Origin: an uncultured Ignavibacteria bacterium
GTDB taxonomy: Bacteria; Bacteroidota; Ignavibacteria; SZUA-365
Length of the DNA stretch: 64,000 nucleotides
Direction: 5' to 3'
NCBI GenBank assembly: GCA_913061095.1
Contig: CAJXVM010000004.1
Span: 62,001-126,000, forward strand
Part shown: positions 42,133-50,935 of the stretch, piece by piece
How positions within the stretch are numbered: the first letter of the stretch is position 1
Layout: every line of letters begins with the position of its first letter
Program-made: the position numbers and the translations under genes
Notes under the pieces: generated by a model
Told to the model about the DNA's origin: nothing
Databases searched by the model: none
What the model saw: the letters and a program-made list of their open reading frames with translations, nothing else

Positions 42133-43200
42133 TCAGGTAGCGCTGCGCGCTTTCACCAGGGAGGAGAATGACAGTCCGCGCGTGACGAGATAATAGATCC
42201 CGAGCGCGATGGGGATAAGATAGTTGACGAAATGCGTCAACGTGGCATACGCGACGGCATCTGCCTCGGTGAAATCGACGAATTTCATCAGTGCGATCCG
42301 TGCGGTGACGTGAAACACGCCGAAGGCCCCGGGTGTCGGAGCGATTGCATAGCCGAGCGCGGTGACGGCCCAGATCTCCAGGGCGGCGAACATGGTAGCC
42401 TCGGCTGTCCGGCCGCTCTCGAACGCGAAAAACATGATGTACAGCGGCAGCAGGTAGAGCACGTAGATGACCAGCGTGTAGATTATGACGAGTACCACCT
42501 GCTTCACACTGCGGATGGCTCCGAAGCCGAGCTGCAGTTTGCTGAACATGTCCAGCACCGAGGTGCGCAGGCTCGCCAGCTTTTCGACACCCGTCTTTCG
42601 TGCGATCCACTGAAGGGGCGCGGTCATCGTCTGCGCCAGCCACATGCCGAGTTTGCTGGGAGCGATGACAATGAAGACGATGCCGAGGAATATGGCCATG
42701 TAGAGAATGGGACGAACGACGTCCGCCTGCACGCCGATCTCCTCGAAGCCGTCGAAAAGATGCTCGTCCACGACCATGATCGCCGCGATGATCAGTAGCA
42801 GCGCGACCGTGTCGATGAAACGCTCGACGATGATGCTGCCAAGCAGGGAACTGTAGGATGTTTTCTCCTCCGCCTGCGCGGTGAACCAGGGCCTGATCAG
42901 CTCGCCGCTGCGGGGGATCAGGTTGTTCATGAAATACCCGATCATCACGCCGCCGAACAGGTTGTTCATGCGGACGCCGGGATGAATGCGCGCGAGGATG
43001 ACCTTCCAGCGCACGGCGCGGGCGTAATGCGAGAGAATGATCGGTATGATGATCAGCACCGCGTACCAGTAATTCGCCGTCTGAAAACTGCGTCCCAGCT
43101 CACTGAAGTCGACCTTCCACACGGAGAAATAAATGGAGAAGGCGACGATCAGGAAGGTGATCGTCACTTTGAGAATGGAGAAAAGGCGCTGACGGTTCAT
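42133..43200 (-). CDS. UPF0104 / lysylphosphatidylglycerol synthase TM-region family protein
   Basis: 355 residues, about eight transmembrane helices. Typical segments are VWKVDFSELGRSFQTANYWYAVLIIIPIILSHYARAVRWKVIL, GVMIGYFMNNLIPRSGELIRPWF (the family's N-x-x-x-P-R-x-G-E motif) and APTPGAFGVFHVTARIAL near the end. Members are flippase-like membrane proteins, some linked to lipid or glycan transport; no cytosolic aminoacyltransferase domain is present. The start is chosen at the ATG preceded by GGGAG; upstream in-frame sequence is not protein-like. Divergent from the sodium-pump operon. Confidence 0.88.
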   Translation of the reverse strand: MNRQRLFSILKVTITFLIVAFSIYFSVWKVDFSELGRSFQTANYWYAVLIIIPIILSHYARAVRWKVILARIHPGVRMNNLFGGVMIGYFMNNLIPRSGELIRPWFTAQAEEKTSYSSLLGSIIVERFIDTVALLLIIAAIMVVDEHLFDGFEEIGVQADVVRPILYMAIFLGIVFIVIAPSKLGMWLAQTMTAPLQWIARKTGVEKLASLRTSVLDMFSKLQLGFGAIRSVKQVVLVIIYTLVIYVLYLLPLYIMFFAFESGRTAEATMFAALEIWAVTALGYAIAPTPGAFGVFHVTARIALMKFVDFTEADAVAYATLTHFVNYLIPIALGIYYLVTRGLSFSSLVKARSAT

Positions 43201-43365
43201 ATCTCCCGCACGGTTGAAAGGGATAATATCCATTGAATATACGAAAAACAGTCCGCTTGCGGCGAAATTTTTTGTTTCTCCGTCTGACCGGGAGCGCTGT
43301 TTTTCTCCGCCTGCAGGATCTCTGCAGTCCGAATGAGCCCGTCGCGTATTGCGATCACAAATTGC

Positions 43366-43397
43366 TTTGGAACTGATACCTTCAATCGCTAATTTTG
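43366..43397 (+). promoter_or_regulatory. Bacteroidota-type promoter of the sodium-pump decarboxylase operon
   Basis: TTTG at 43366-43369, a 20-nt spacer, and TAATTTTG at 43390-43397: a full match to the known Bacteroidota consensus TTTG-N(19-21)-TAnnTTTG. Transcription would start near 43403, leaving a ~90-nt leader before the mmdA ATG. Confidence 0.75.
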
Positions 43398-43492
43398 TAA
43401 CAATTGGGAGTATGGAAATATCATTGTACATGCCGGCAGGGAATTATCCGCCTGCATATTCCATCATCAAATCGTCTGAAGGACGCTCGACA

Positions 43493-45049
43493 ATGGCTAT
43501 TGAAGACAAGATCAAGGAACTCCTGCAGAAACGCGAGGAGGCGCGGATGGGAGGGGGCGAGAAGCGCATTGAATCGCAGCATGCCAAGGGCAAGCTGACC
43601 GCGCGTGAGCGCCTCGAACTCCTGCTCGACGACGGAAGCTTTGAAGAATTCGACATGTTTGTCAGTCACCGCTGCATCGATTTCGGCCTGGAGAATCAGG
43701 CATTTCTTTCCGATGGCGTGGTGACGGGCTACGGAACGATCGACGGACGCCTGGTGTACGTTTTTTCCCAGGATTTTACGGTGTTCGGCGGTTCGCTCTC
43801 GGAAATGTATGCGAAGAAAATCTGCAAGATCATGGACATGGCCACGAAGGCGGGAGCGCCGGTGATCGGACTCAATGACTCCGGCGGCGCGCGAATCCAG
43901 GAGGGCGTCAAGAGTCTCGGTGGCTATGCGGACATCTTCGAACGGAATATCCTTTCGTCCGGCGTGATCCCTCAGATTTCGGGCGTTTTCGGTCCCTGCG
44001 CGGGAGGCGCGGTCTACTCCCCGGCCATCACGGACTTCATCCTCATGACCAAGGAAACGAGCTATATGTTCGTTACAGGGCCCAAGGTCGTGAAATCCGT
44101 AACGAATGAGGATGTCACCACTGAAGAGCTCGGTGGCTCACACATCCACACGGCGAAATCCGGCGTGGCGCATTTCGCCTGCGAGAACGACGAGGAACAG
44201 ATTGCCATCATCCGCAAGCTCTTCAGTTTCATTCCGCAGAACAACATGGAAGAGCCGCCGCGGATCGAGACCAACGATCCCATCGACAGGCTGGAAGATG
44301 CGCTGAACTACATCATTCCCGACAGCGCCAACAAGCCGTACGACATAAAGGAAGTGATTCACGCGGTCGTCGACAACAGCGAGTTTCTGGAGGTACACCG
44401 CAGCTACGCGCCAAACATCGTGGTCGGTTTCGCGCGCTTCAACGGGCAGTCGGTGGGCATCGTGGCGAATCAGCCGAGCTATCTCGCCGGAGTGCTCGAC
44501 ATCAACAGTTCACGCAAGGGTGCGCGTTTCATCCGCTTCTGTGATGCGTTCAATATTCCCATCGTCACCCTCGTCGATGTGCCGGGCTTCCTTCCGGGAA
44601 CGGCGCAGGAGTATGGCGGCATCATCACCAACGGCGCGAAGCTGCTCTTCGCATACGGCGAAGCCACGGTGCCAAAGGTGACCATCATCCTGCGCAAGGC
44701 ATACGGCGGCGCTTACGATGTGATGGGATCAAAACATCTGCGCGGTGATATCAATTACGCATGGCCGACGGCCGAGATCGCCGTCATGGGTCCCCGCGGA
44801 GCCATCGAGGTGCTCTACGGACGCGAACTCTCGGAGAAAGACTCCGAGCAGCGGGGTCAGTTCATCTCCATGATGGAGGAGGAGTACCGCAAGAAATTCG
44901 CCACGCCGTATGTCGCGGCGAAGTACGGGTATATCGACGACGTCATCGAGCCGCGCAACACGCGTTTCCGCATCATCCGCGCCCTGCAGAGTCTCAGCAC
45001 GAAGCGTGACTCGCTGCCGATGAAGAAACACAGTAACATTCCGCTGTAG
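43493..45049 (+). CDS. mmdA: Methylmalonyl-CoA decarboxylase alpha subunit / carboxyltransferase
   Basis: 518 residues, the two-domain carboxyltransferase fold of MmdA and PCC beta chains. Segments: [93 protein letters not shown], and [37 protein letters not shown]. The oxyanion Gly-Gly pairs are intact. It moves the carboxyl of methylmalonyl-CoA (or a related acyl-CoA) to carrier biotin. The first gene of four; AAGGA lies about 11 nt before this ATG. Propionyl-CoA carboxylase cannot be excluded, but the membrane subunits downstream favour decarboxylation. Confidence 0.92.
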   Translation: MAIEDKIKELLQKREEARMGGGEKRIESQHAKGKLTARERLELLLDDGSFEEFDMFVSHRCIDFGLENQAFLSDGVVTGYGTIDGRLVYVFSQDFTVFGGSLSEMYAKKICKIMDMATKAGAPVIGLNDSGGARIQEGVKSLGGYADIFERNILSSGVIPQISGVFGPCAGGAVYSPAITDFILMTKETSYMFVTGPKVVKSVTNEDVTTEELGGSHIHTAKSGVAHFACENDEEQIAIIRKLFSFIPQNNMEEPPRIETNDPIDRLEDALNYIIPDSANKPYDIKEVIHAVVDNSEFLEVHRSYAPNIVVGFARFNGQSVGIVANQPSYLAGVLDINSSRKGARFIRFCDAFNIPIVTLVDVPGFLPGTAQEYGGIITNGAKLLFAYGEATVPKVTIILRKAYGGAYDVMGSKHLRGDINYAWPTAEIAVMGPRGAIEVLYGRELSEKDSEQRGQFISMMEEEYRKKFATPYVAAKYGYIDDVIEPRNTRFRIIRALQSLSTKRDSLPMKKHSNIPL

Positions 45050-45057
45050 GAGGTCGC

Positions 45058-45459
45058 ATGCAGGCACAGAACGCAGCCGCTGCGGCGGATACACTGGCGC
45101 GATGGGAGCATACGGGAATCGAAAGCATCCTTGCCGGGGATGGCATCATGATCGCCATCATCGGTATCATCATCGTGTTTTCCTCCCTGGCGGTGATATC
45201 CCTCATCATCCGGCTGCTCAAACGCATCGGTTCGCCGAAACGCGAATCTTCGCCCGAGGACGCGCAGCCGGAACGCAACGGTGTCTCCGGAGAAGTGGTG
45301 GCGGCCATCGCCACGGCGCTGCAGCACCATCTCTTCGAGCTGCATGATGAGGAGCGCACCATCATCACGATCAAGAAGGTGTCCAAACCCTATTCGCCCT
45401 GGAGCTCGAAGCTCTACGGCATGACACCATCCCCTTTCAAACATCTTTCCAAACGCTGA
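45058..45459 (+). CDS. OadG-like small membrane subunit of the sodium-pump decarboxylase
   Basis: 133 residues. One transmembrane helix (about 30-55: IMIAIIGIIIVFSSLAVISLIIRLLKRI) near the N-terminus, a charged linker, and a soluble tail (VVAAIATALQHHLFELHDEERTIITIKKVSKPYSPWSSKLYG). OadG/MmdD subunits tether the alpha subunit to the membrane and stabilise the complex. TAGGAGG precedes the ATG. It lies 8 nt after mmdA and 16 nt before the biotin carrier gene. Confidence 0.85.
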   Translation: MQAQNAAAAADTLARWEHTGIESILAGDGIMIAIIGIIIVFSSLAVISLIIRLLKRIGSPKRESSPEDAQPERNGVSGEVVAAIATALQHHLFELHDEERTIITIKKVSKPYSPWSSKLYGMTPSPFKHLSKR

Positions 45460-45475
45460 GCAAGGACGCAGCAAC

Positions 45476-45919
45476 ATGGATTCCAATCGGAAATTCTCGA
45501 TGAAAATACACGGCAACGATTATGCCGTCGAGATCAGGAAAATAGACGAAGGCATTGCCTCCGTTGAAGTCAACGGCACGGTGTACGAGGTGGAATACGA
45601 GGCGGAGCGACGCGTGTCGAAAACGCCGACACTGACACGAAAGCCGGTGTACCACACGGAGACCGAGCGGCCGCGCAAAACGTCCAAGCCCGACGCGAGC
45701 AAGGGAAAGAGCATCAAGGCGCCGCTGCCGGGTGTGATTCTCGAACTGAAGGTCAAAGAGGGCGACAGCGTCAAAGCCGGCGACGTGCTGATGGTCATGG
45801 AGGCGATGAAAATGGAAAACAACATTTCTTCGCCGATGGACGGCACGGTTGCATCCCTGAAGGTCGCAAAGGGTGACAACGTGCTCGAAGGTGATCCGCT
45901 GATCGAGATCGGAGGATAG
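45476..45919 (+). CDS. mmdC: Biotin carboxyl carrier protein of the decarboxylase
   Basis: 147 residues. The C-terminal biotinyl domain (about 78-147) carries VMEAMKMENN with the biotinylated Lys112 in the AMKM motif. The N-terminal part (1-45) is a short beta-region, joined by a basic, Thr/Pro/Lys-rich flexible linker. The biotin arm shuttles carboxyl from MmdA to the membrane beta subunit. It is followed after 4 nt by mmdB. It explains a need for biotin uptake by the BioY homologue in this window. Confidence 0.94.
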   Translation: MDSNRKFSMKIHGNDYAVEIRKIDEGIASVEVNGTVYEVEYEAERRVSKTPTLTRKPVYHTETERPRKTSKPDASKGKSIKAPLPGVILELKVKEGDSVKAGDVLMVMEAMKMENNISSPMDGTVASLKVAKGDNVLEGDPLIEIGG

Positions 45920-45923
45920 GGAC

Positions 45924-47060
45924 ATGGATGGCTTTTTTCACTTTCTCTCTTACAGCGGTTTCGCCAATGTGACCGTGGGGCACATGGTCATGATCGCGGC
46001 GGGACTGTTTTTCATCTGGATCGCGATCAAGAAGGATTACGAGCCGCTGCTGCTCATTCCCATCGGCTTCGGCATCCTGATCGGCAACATTCCCTTTCTC
46101 GAAGATGTCGGCATGCAGATCGGCATCTACGAAGAAGGGAGTGTCATGAATTACCTGTACTATGGGGTTATCAAGGGGATATATCCGCCGCTCATCTTCC
46201 TGGGCATCGGTGCCATGACCGACTTTTCGGCCATGCTGTCCAATCCCAAGCTCGTACTGCTCGGTGCCGCCGCGCAGGTCGGCATCTTTCTGACACTGCT
46301 CGGTGCGCTCGCGCTGGGATTCAGTCCCGACGAGGCAGGCGCGATCGGGATCATCGGCGGCGCCGACGGTCCGACGGCCATCTTCATTGCCTCCAAACTG
46401 GCACCGCATCTGATCGGCGCCATTGCCATCGCCGCGTATTCGTACATGGGACTTGTCCCCATCATCCAGCCGCCGATCATGCGGCTGCTCACGAATAACA
46501 AGGAACGGCTGATCCGCATGAAGCCGCCGCGCGCCGTGTCGCAGAAAGAAAAGGTCATGTTCCCGATTGTCGGCTTCATCGTCACGGGCTTCATTTCGCC
46601 CGGGTCACTGCCACTGCTGGGAATGCTGTTTTTCGGAAACGTGCTCAAGGAGAGCGGGGTCACCAAGCGGCTGATGGAAACCGCGCGGAATCCGCTCATT
46701 GACATCGTCACGATTCTACTCGGCGTAACGGTGGGCGCATCCACGCAGGCCACCACTTTCCTCACCCCACAGTCGGTGCTGATCTTCGTGCTCGGTGCGG
46801 CATCCTTCGCAGTGGCCACGGCATGTGGTGTGCTTTTCGCCAAGTTCATGAATCTCTTCCTGAAGGAAGGGAACAAAATCAATCCGCTCATCGGCGCGGC
46901 TGGCGTGTCGGCCGTGCCCGACTCGGCGCGCGTCTGTCACAACATCGGCCTCGAGTACGACAAGAGCAATTACCTCCTCATGCATGCGATGGGACCGAAT
47001 GTCTCGGGTGTGATCGGCTCCGCCGTCGCCGCGGGTATTCTGATCTCTTTCCTTCTCTGA
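45924..47060 (+). CDS. mmdB: Sodium-pumping decarboxylase beta subunit (OadB/MmdB)
   Basis: 378 residues, about 10 transmembrane helices. Family hallmarks: YEPLLLIPIGFGILIGNIP, PPLIFLGIGAMTDFSAMLSNPKLVLLGAAAQVGIF, the sodium/proton site GIIGGADGPTAIF (Asp148), MGLVPIIQPPIMRLLT, and GVSAVPDSARVCHNIGLEYDKSNYLLMHAMGPNVSGVIGSAVAAG. It decarboxylates carboxybiotin while exporting sodium. The last gene of the operon, with the usual short spacing. Confidence 0.95.
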   Translation: MDGFFHFLSYSGFANVTVGHMVMIAAGLFFIWIAIKKDYEPLLLIPIGFGILIGNIPFLEDVGMQIGIYEEGSVMNYLYYGVIKGIYPPLIFLGIGAMTDFSAMLSNPKLVLLGAAAQVGIFLTLLGALALGFSPDEAGAIGIIGGADGPTAIFIASKLAPHLIGAIAIAAYSYMGLVPIIQPPIMRLLTNNKERLIRMKPPRAVSQKEKVMFPIVGFIVTGFISPGSLPLLGMLFFGNVLKESGVTKRLMETARNPLIDIVTILLGVTVGASTQATTFLTPQSVLIFVLGAASFAVATACGVLFAKFMNLFLKEGNKINPLIGAAGVSAVPDSARVCHNIGLEYDKSNYLLMHAMGPNVSGVIGSAVAAGILISFLL

Positions 47061-47405
47061 GGGACTGACGGGGGCGTACGGACGTGGATGGATGTCGCCC
47101 GCTGTCCGGGCGGCGGGTCCGCCGGGAAAAAGAGCTGACGCGAGCCATACGCCTGTTCATGTGGAGAACAGGGGTACGCGACGTCGGGCTGCCTGCGTGT
47201 CCGTGGGTGAATAATGAAGTGCACGTGATGCCGGCGGGCTCATGGAACAATTCCCGCCCCCGGCACCGTTGTGTGAATAGAGCCATGAAATCAGATCAAT
47301 AGATACGAATGTTTGAGAATGAGACGTCATCCATGCCGCGGGGAGCGGTCAGAGGATGGTGTCGGATGGCTGTTTCCCCCATGTAGAAATAAATGAGGTG
47401 ATACG
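47061..47405. other. 345-bp spacer without a supported gene
   Basis: It contains two hairpins: CGGCGG-GT-CCGCCG (47111-47124) and CCTGTTC...GAACAGG (47152-47172). Neither has a T-tract. A 72-codon open frame (47084-47302) has no ribosome site and no protein-like features. A clear GAGGTG site lies 7-8 nt before the next gene. Confidence 0.5.
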
Positions 47406-48113
47406 ATGAAATTCCGATGGACCAGAGTCACGTGGAGTGTTTTGCTCGTTCCGGCAGTGCTGCTGCTGATGAGCGCATGTGACAGCTCACCGCGGCCATT
47501 GGATGTCGAGGGTTACGTGCATTACAGTGACACCGTGCCCCTGCCGGAAGATGCAATGCTGACTGTCGAACTTGTGGACATGACCGACATGGACCGGATC
47601 AGCGTGGTCGCGGAGCAGGAAATCCCACTCCCTGATGTCATCCCTGCCACCTTCCGTATCGAGGTCATGCCCGGGCAGATAGACCGCGACCGCCTGTACG
47701 GCATCCAGGCGCGTGTCAGCGGAGGGAACGACGTTCTCATGCTCACGAAGGAAACCTATCCCGTTCTGACCGATGGACATCCCGATTCAGTATCGGTGAC
47801 CGTCCATGCGCTCGATAATGCCACCGAGATCAAATTCAGCGGCGTGCTTGACGAGCAGGAAGACGTGATGGTATTCACTCCCTGCAACTCGGAGTATACC
47901 TACCTCGTCAAGTCTGATCCGCTTCTGATGGAACGCATGCAGAGGGAATATGACGACATCATCATGGACAACCCCAGCGGCGTGTTCCTCGTCGCGGATG
48001 CGCATATCGAGGAGAATGCCGGTCCGGAGGTTGTCGAAGATTTTGACAGCACCCTGATCGTCGCGGAGATCATGGAACTTCGCGCACGTGCCCCCGGGGA
48101 CTGCATGGAATAA
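47406..48113 (+). CDS. YbaY-domain lipoprotein
   Basis: 235 residues. The signal ends in a lipobox (LLMSAC, lipidated Cys25). A YbaY/YscW-type domain follows (about 34-140): VEGYVHYSDTVPLPEDAMLTVELVDMTDMDRISVVAEQEIPLPDVIPATFRIEV, then IDRDRLYGIQARVSGGNDVLMLTKETYPVLTDGHPDSVSVTV. The C-terminal part (about 145-235) resembles the tail of NlpE/META-type lipoproteins (IKFSGVLDEQEDVMVFTPCNSEYTYLV). Probably outer-membrane anchored; a role in lipoprotein or envelope homeostasis is only inferred. Confidence 0.8.
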   Translation: MKFRWTRVTWSVLLVPAVLLLMSACDSSPRPLDVEGYVHYSDTVPLPEDAMLTVELVDMTDMDRISVVAEQEIPLPDVIPATFRIEVMPGQIDRDRLYGIQARVSGGNDVLMLTKETYPVLTDGHPDSVSVTVHALDNATEIKFSGVLDEQEDVMVFTPCNSEYTYLVKSDPLLMERMQREYDDIIMDNPSGVFLVADAHIEENAGPEVVEDFDSTLIVAEIMELRARAPGDCME

Positions 48114-48139
48114 TCGAGTGGACGACTGAGCAGAAACGA

Positions 48140-48180
48140 ACCGCCGGAGCGCATCCGCGTTTCGGCGGTCTTGCGTTTTC
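48140..48180 (+). terminator. Probable terminator after the YbaY lipoprotein gene
   Basis: ACCGCCG (48140-48146) pairs with CGGCGGT (48163-48169) around a 16-nt loop, followed by CTTGCGTTTT. Confidence 0.5.
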
Positions 48181-48245
48181 AGCGGACAATGCCTATCCTG
48201 TTATCCATCACATCCCGAAACGCAGTATTCCGAGGAGAACCTTCC

Positions 48246-48683
48246 ATGAAACTCAAGGATATCGTGAAGGCCAAGGGCTCCACCGTGTTCAGCATCCATC
48301 CGGACAAGACGGTGAAGGACGCCATTGACATGCTCATACAGTACAATATCGGCTCGCTGCTCGTCGTCGACGATGCGAAGCCCCTCGGCATTTTTACCGA
48401 GCGCGACATCCTGCGGATCTGCGCGACGGATGCCGGGCGTCTCAATGAAATTCTCGTCCGCGATTCGATGACGAGCAATCTCATCATCGGACAGCTCGAC
48501 GACGATGTCGAAGACGTCATGCAGGTCATGACCGACCGCAGGATTCGTCACCTGCCGATCCTCCAGGAAGGCTACGTGGCCGGCATGATCTCTATCGGTG
48601 ATCTCGTCAAGTCGCAACACGATGAGAAGGATGTCACGATTCATTACCTGAAGGATTACATCACGGGGAAAGATTTGCGCTGA
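48246..48683 (+). CDS. CBS-domain-pair protein
   Basis: 145 residues, two tandem CBS domains: the first at about 8-62 (FSIHPDKTVKDAIDMLIQYNIGSLLVVDDAKPLGIFTERDILRI), the second at about 75-130 (LIIGQLDDDVEDVMQVMTDRRIRHLPILQEGYVAGMISIGDLVKS). CBS pairs bind adenosine nucleotides and report energy state, or bind divalent metals. No enzyme or channel domain is attached, so it is a stand-alone Bateman module. The ATG is preceded by GAGGAGA. Confidence 0.9.
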   Translation: MKLKDIVKAKGSTVFSIHPDKTVKDAIDMLIQYNIGSLLVVDDAKPLGIFTERDILRICATDAGRLNEILVRDSMTSNLIIGQLDDDVEDVMQVMTDRRIRHLPILQEGYVAGMISIGDLVKSQHDEKDVTIHYLKDYITGKDLR

Positions 48684-48788
48684 CGCGGTGCGCTGACGCG
48701 CAAGGGGGGATGCGGCACTGCCGCTGCGGCGGGGCCGTGGCGCATACCCACGCGGCAGGACCATACGCTTCGCGGCCCTGGACCTCGT

Positions 48789-50021
48789 CTAGCGTTTCGC
48801 CAGCCAGAGCAGGGGATCCTGCTTGATCTTTTCATACCAGAGCTGAAAATGCAGTACGGGACCGGTGACGCCCTCGCCGCTTCGGCCGATCACCTGTCCC
48901 GCATTCACTTTCTGCTGTTCGCGCACGGTGATTTCAGACAGGTGCGCGTACACGGTGCGGAACCCGTCTTCATGATTGATGATCAGCAGGTTGCCGTATC
49001 CGGCGATAAAACTCTTGATCGAGACGACGCCATCGGCGACGCTGCGTACCGAGGTACCGCTCGGGACGGCGACATCGATGCCGTTGCTGATGGTGACGGT
49101 TCCCCAGCGCGGATTGGTATGCTCCCCGAAAAACCCGACCACCGACCCTTTCGATACCGGCCAGGGCAGTCGTCCCCGTAGCCGGCCGAAGGCTGTGTTG
49201 GAAATCGGCTTTGAGGGCAGCGCCGCCATCTCCGCCTTTCCCTCCCTCTTTGCCATGGCTTTGCGCTCGGCCTCGATGCGTTTGCGTTCGCGCTCGATCA
49301 GATCGGCAATCATGCGTTCCACCTTGCGTGCCGCGGCCTGCTTGCGCCTGAGCTGCTTTTCGTACGACTGCACATCCTGCCGCACCCTGGCGAGCAGCTG
49401 TTTATGTTCGTTCACTTTGCGCTTGAGCGAGGACTCCTCCTCGCGTTTCTCCGCGATGGCCAGCTCCTGCTCGTGGAGCTTTTCCTCCAGCAGCATCTTT
49501 TCCGTTTCGATTTTTTCTTTCCGCCGGCGGATCTCCGCTGCGTTCTGACGCTGGTGCTCCGTGTACGCCTTCAGATACTTCGATCGGATGAACAATTCGT
49601 TGATGCTGCGCGAAGAGAGCAGCAGCTCGGTGTCGTGTGTGCGCCCGCGCTTGTACATGCTCACGATGGTGCGGGCATATTCGCGTTTGAGTTTTTTCAG
49701 CTCCTTCTCTGCCGTGGCGAGGTTGAGCTGTGAAATCTGAATCTCCCTGCGATTGGCGGTGATCTCCTCCGAGAGACGGCTGAGCAGGTCACGAATCAGT
49801 GACGTCTGCCGGTCGTAATCGTCGATACGCTGCAGTGTGCTCCGTTCCTGGCGTTCGCCCTCCTTGATACGCTTCTCATATTTTTCAATCTCATCGCGCA
49901 ACTCCTTCAGCTCGCGCTGCTTCGTCTTCACACTCTGCGCAAGCAGCGGCGAACAGGCAAGTGGCACGAGGAAGAACCCGCCGAGTAGGAGAACAAGGAT
50001 GTGGCGATGAATAACCTGCAT
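48789..50021 (-). CDS. EnvC-like murein hydrolase activator (coiled coil plus degenerate M23 domain)
   Basis: 410 residues. A signal region (1-29) is followed by a long periplasmic coiled coil (about 30-270) and a C-terminal LytM/M23 domain (about 300-410). Several catalytic ligands of active M23 enzymes are missing: the first HxxxD His is replaced (SNGID, Asp kept), and the HxH pair is VLH (only the second His kept), though YAHLS is present. This is the pattern of EnvC/NlpD factors, which activate amidases at the septum and do not cut peptidoglycan themselves. A perfect -7 box TACATTTG lies at 50096-50089 on the minus strand. The preferred ATG opens the signal peptide. Confidence 0.85.
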   Translation of the reverse strand: MQVIHRHILVLLLGGFFLVPLACSPLLAQSVKTKQRELKELRDEIEKYEKRIKEGERQERSTLQRIDDYDRQTSLIRDLLSRLSEEITANRREIQISQLNLATAEKELKKLKREYARTIVSMYKRGRTHDTELLLSSRSINELFIRSKYLKAYTEHQRQNAAEIRRRKEKIETEKMLLEEKLHEQELAIAEKREEESSLKRKVNEHKQLLARVRQDVQSYEKQLRRKQAAARKVERMIADLIERERKRIEAERKAMAKREGKAEMAALPSKPISNTAFGRLRGRLPWPVSKGSVVGFFGEHTNPRWGTVTISNGIDVAVPSGTSVRSVADGVVSIKSFIAGYGNLLIINHEDGFRTVYAHLSEITVREQQKVNAGQVIGRSGEGVTGPVLHFQLWYEKIKQDPLLWLAKR

Positions 50022-50088
50022 GCGTGCGAGAAGGATCCGTCCTGTTTGTGAAAAACTAACGGATTTCGCAAGGGAAAACAAATGTATT

Positions 50089-50096
50089 CTAACAGG
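50089..50096 (-). promoter_or_regulatory. -7 box upstream of the EnvC-like gene
   Basis: TACATTTG on the minus strand, an exact TAnnTTTG match, about 67 nt before the ATG at 50021. No TTG was seen at the -33 position. Confidence 0.5.
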
Positions 50097-50142
50097 TTAC
50101 GCGGATCGGGTGACGAATTGCTTGAGATTTCGCCTGCAACTG

Positions 50143-50913
50143 TCAGAAAGAAATCTTTCGAGCGGAATTCGGATAGGAGAATGTGAACTCAACGGGGAGG
50201 TCATTGATGCTCTGGGAGCTGTAGACAATGGAGAAACTCTCGTCGTTCGAGGGACGGCTGATGGTGATGACCTGGGGAAGATGGAATCCTGATTTTTTCC
50301 GGAAATCACGGAAGGTGATTTCCTCCTGCACGATGCCCTGTTCGCGCCGCGTGAAATGCTGCACGGCGAGGTAGTCCAGATCGACGACGTATTCCAGCGT
50401 TTCGTTACCGTCGCGCCAGGTGAGCGTGTATTCGCTGCCGTCAAGCGCGGTGACCGGCGGGATGTTTTCCGGCACGAGGCCAAAGCCGAACGTTCCAGTC
50501 ATGATATCGAGGATATCGGAGAATCCGAGCGCGAGGCGCAGCACCTTGCGCAGATTGCCCACGGTCGTCTCTCCCTCGGCCACGGTGTTTTCCCAGCCAT
50601 TGTAAAAGACGAAATCCGTGCGCGTGACCATGGCGCGGGCGAGGGTCACACCGAACGGTCCGCTGATTTCGAGCTGCATGCTGTCGGGCTTGAGAATGGT
50701 CAGCGAGACTGATCCGCTGTTGGAAAACTCCGGTGAATCGACAGAGAGCTTTCCGTAGCCCTCCAGCGCCTGCAGGCCGGCGTTGCGCTTTTCGACCAGC
50801 GATATGACACGGTCGGGATCGATCGGTTTGCTGGTGTCAATGGCGGGGGTGCCCGCGCAGCCGAAGACGGTGATGGAAATCGCGATTGTCAGCAGGATGG
50901 ATGATATGCGCAT
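50143..50913 (-). CDS. DUF4292-family lipoprotein
   Basis: 256 residues. The signal peptide ends in the lipobox VFGC (Cys19). The mature part has LolA/LolB-like features of DUF4292: NAGLQALEGYGKLSVDSPEFSNSGSVSLTILKPDSMQLEISGPFGVTLARAMVTRTDFVFYNGWENTVAEGE, ending with strands (SQSINDLPVEFTFSYP). LolA/LolB-like proteins bind lipoprotein acyl chains, so a lipid-handling role in the outer membrane is inferred. It lies 22 nt downstream of the TPR gene, same strand, probably in one operon. Confidence 0.8.
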   Translation of the reverse strand: MRISSILLTIAISITVFGCAGTPAIDTSKPIDPDRVISLVEKRNAGLQALEGYGKLSVDSPEFSNSGSVSLTILKPDSMQLEISGPFGVTLARAMVTRTDFVFYNGWENTVAEGETTVGNLRKVLRLALGFSDILDIMTGTFGFGLVPENIPPVTALDGSEYTLTWRDGNETLEYVVDLDYLAVQHFTRREQGIVQEEITFRDFRKKSGFHLPQVITISRPSNDESFSIVYSSQSINDLPVEFTFSYPNSARKISF

Positions 50914-50935
50914 AGGGGCGTTGTCTGTGGAAATG

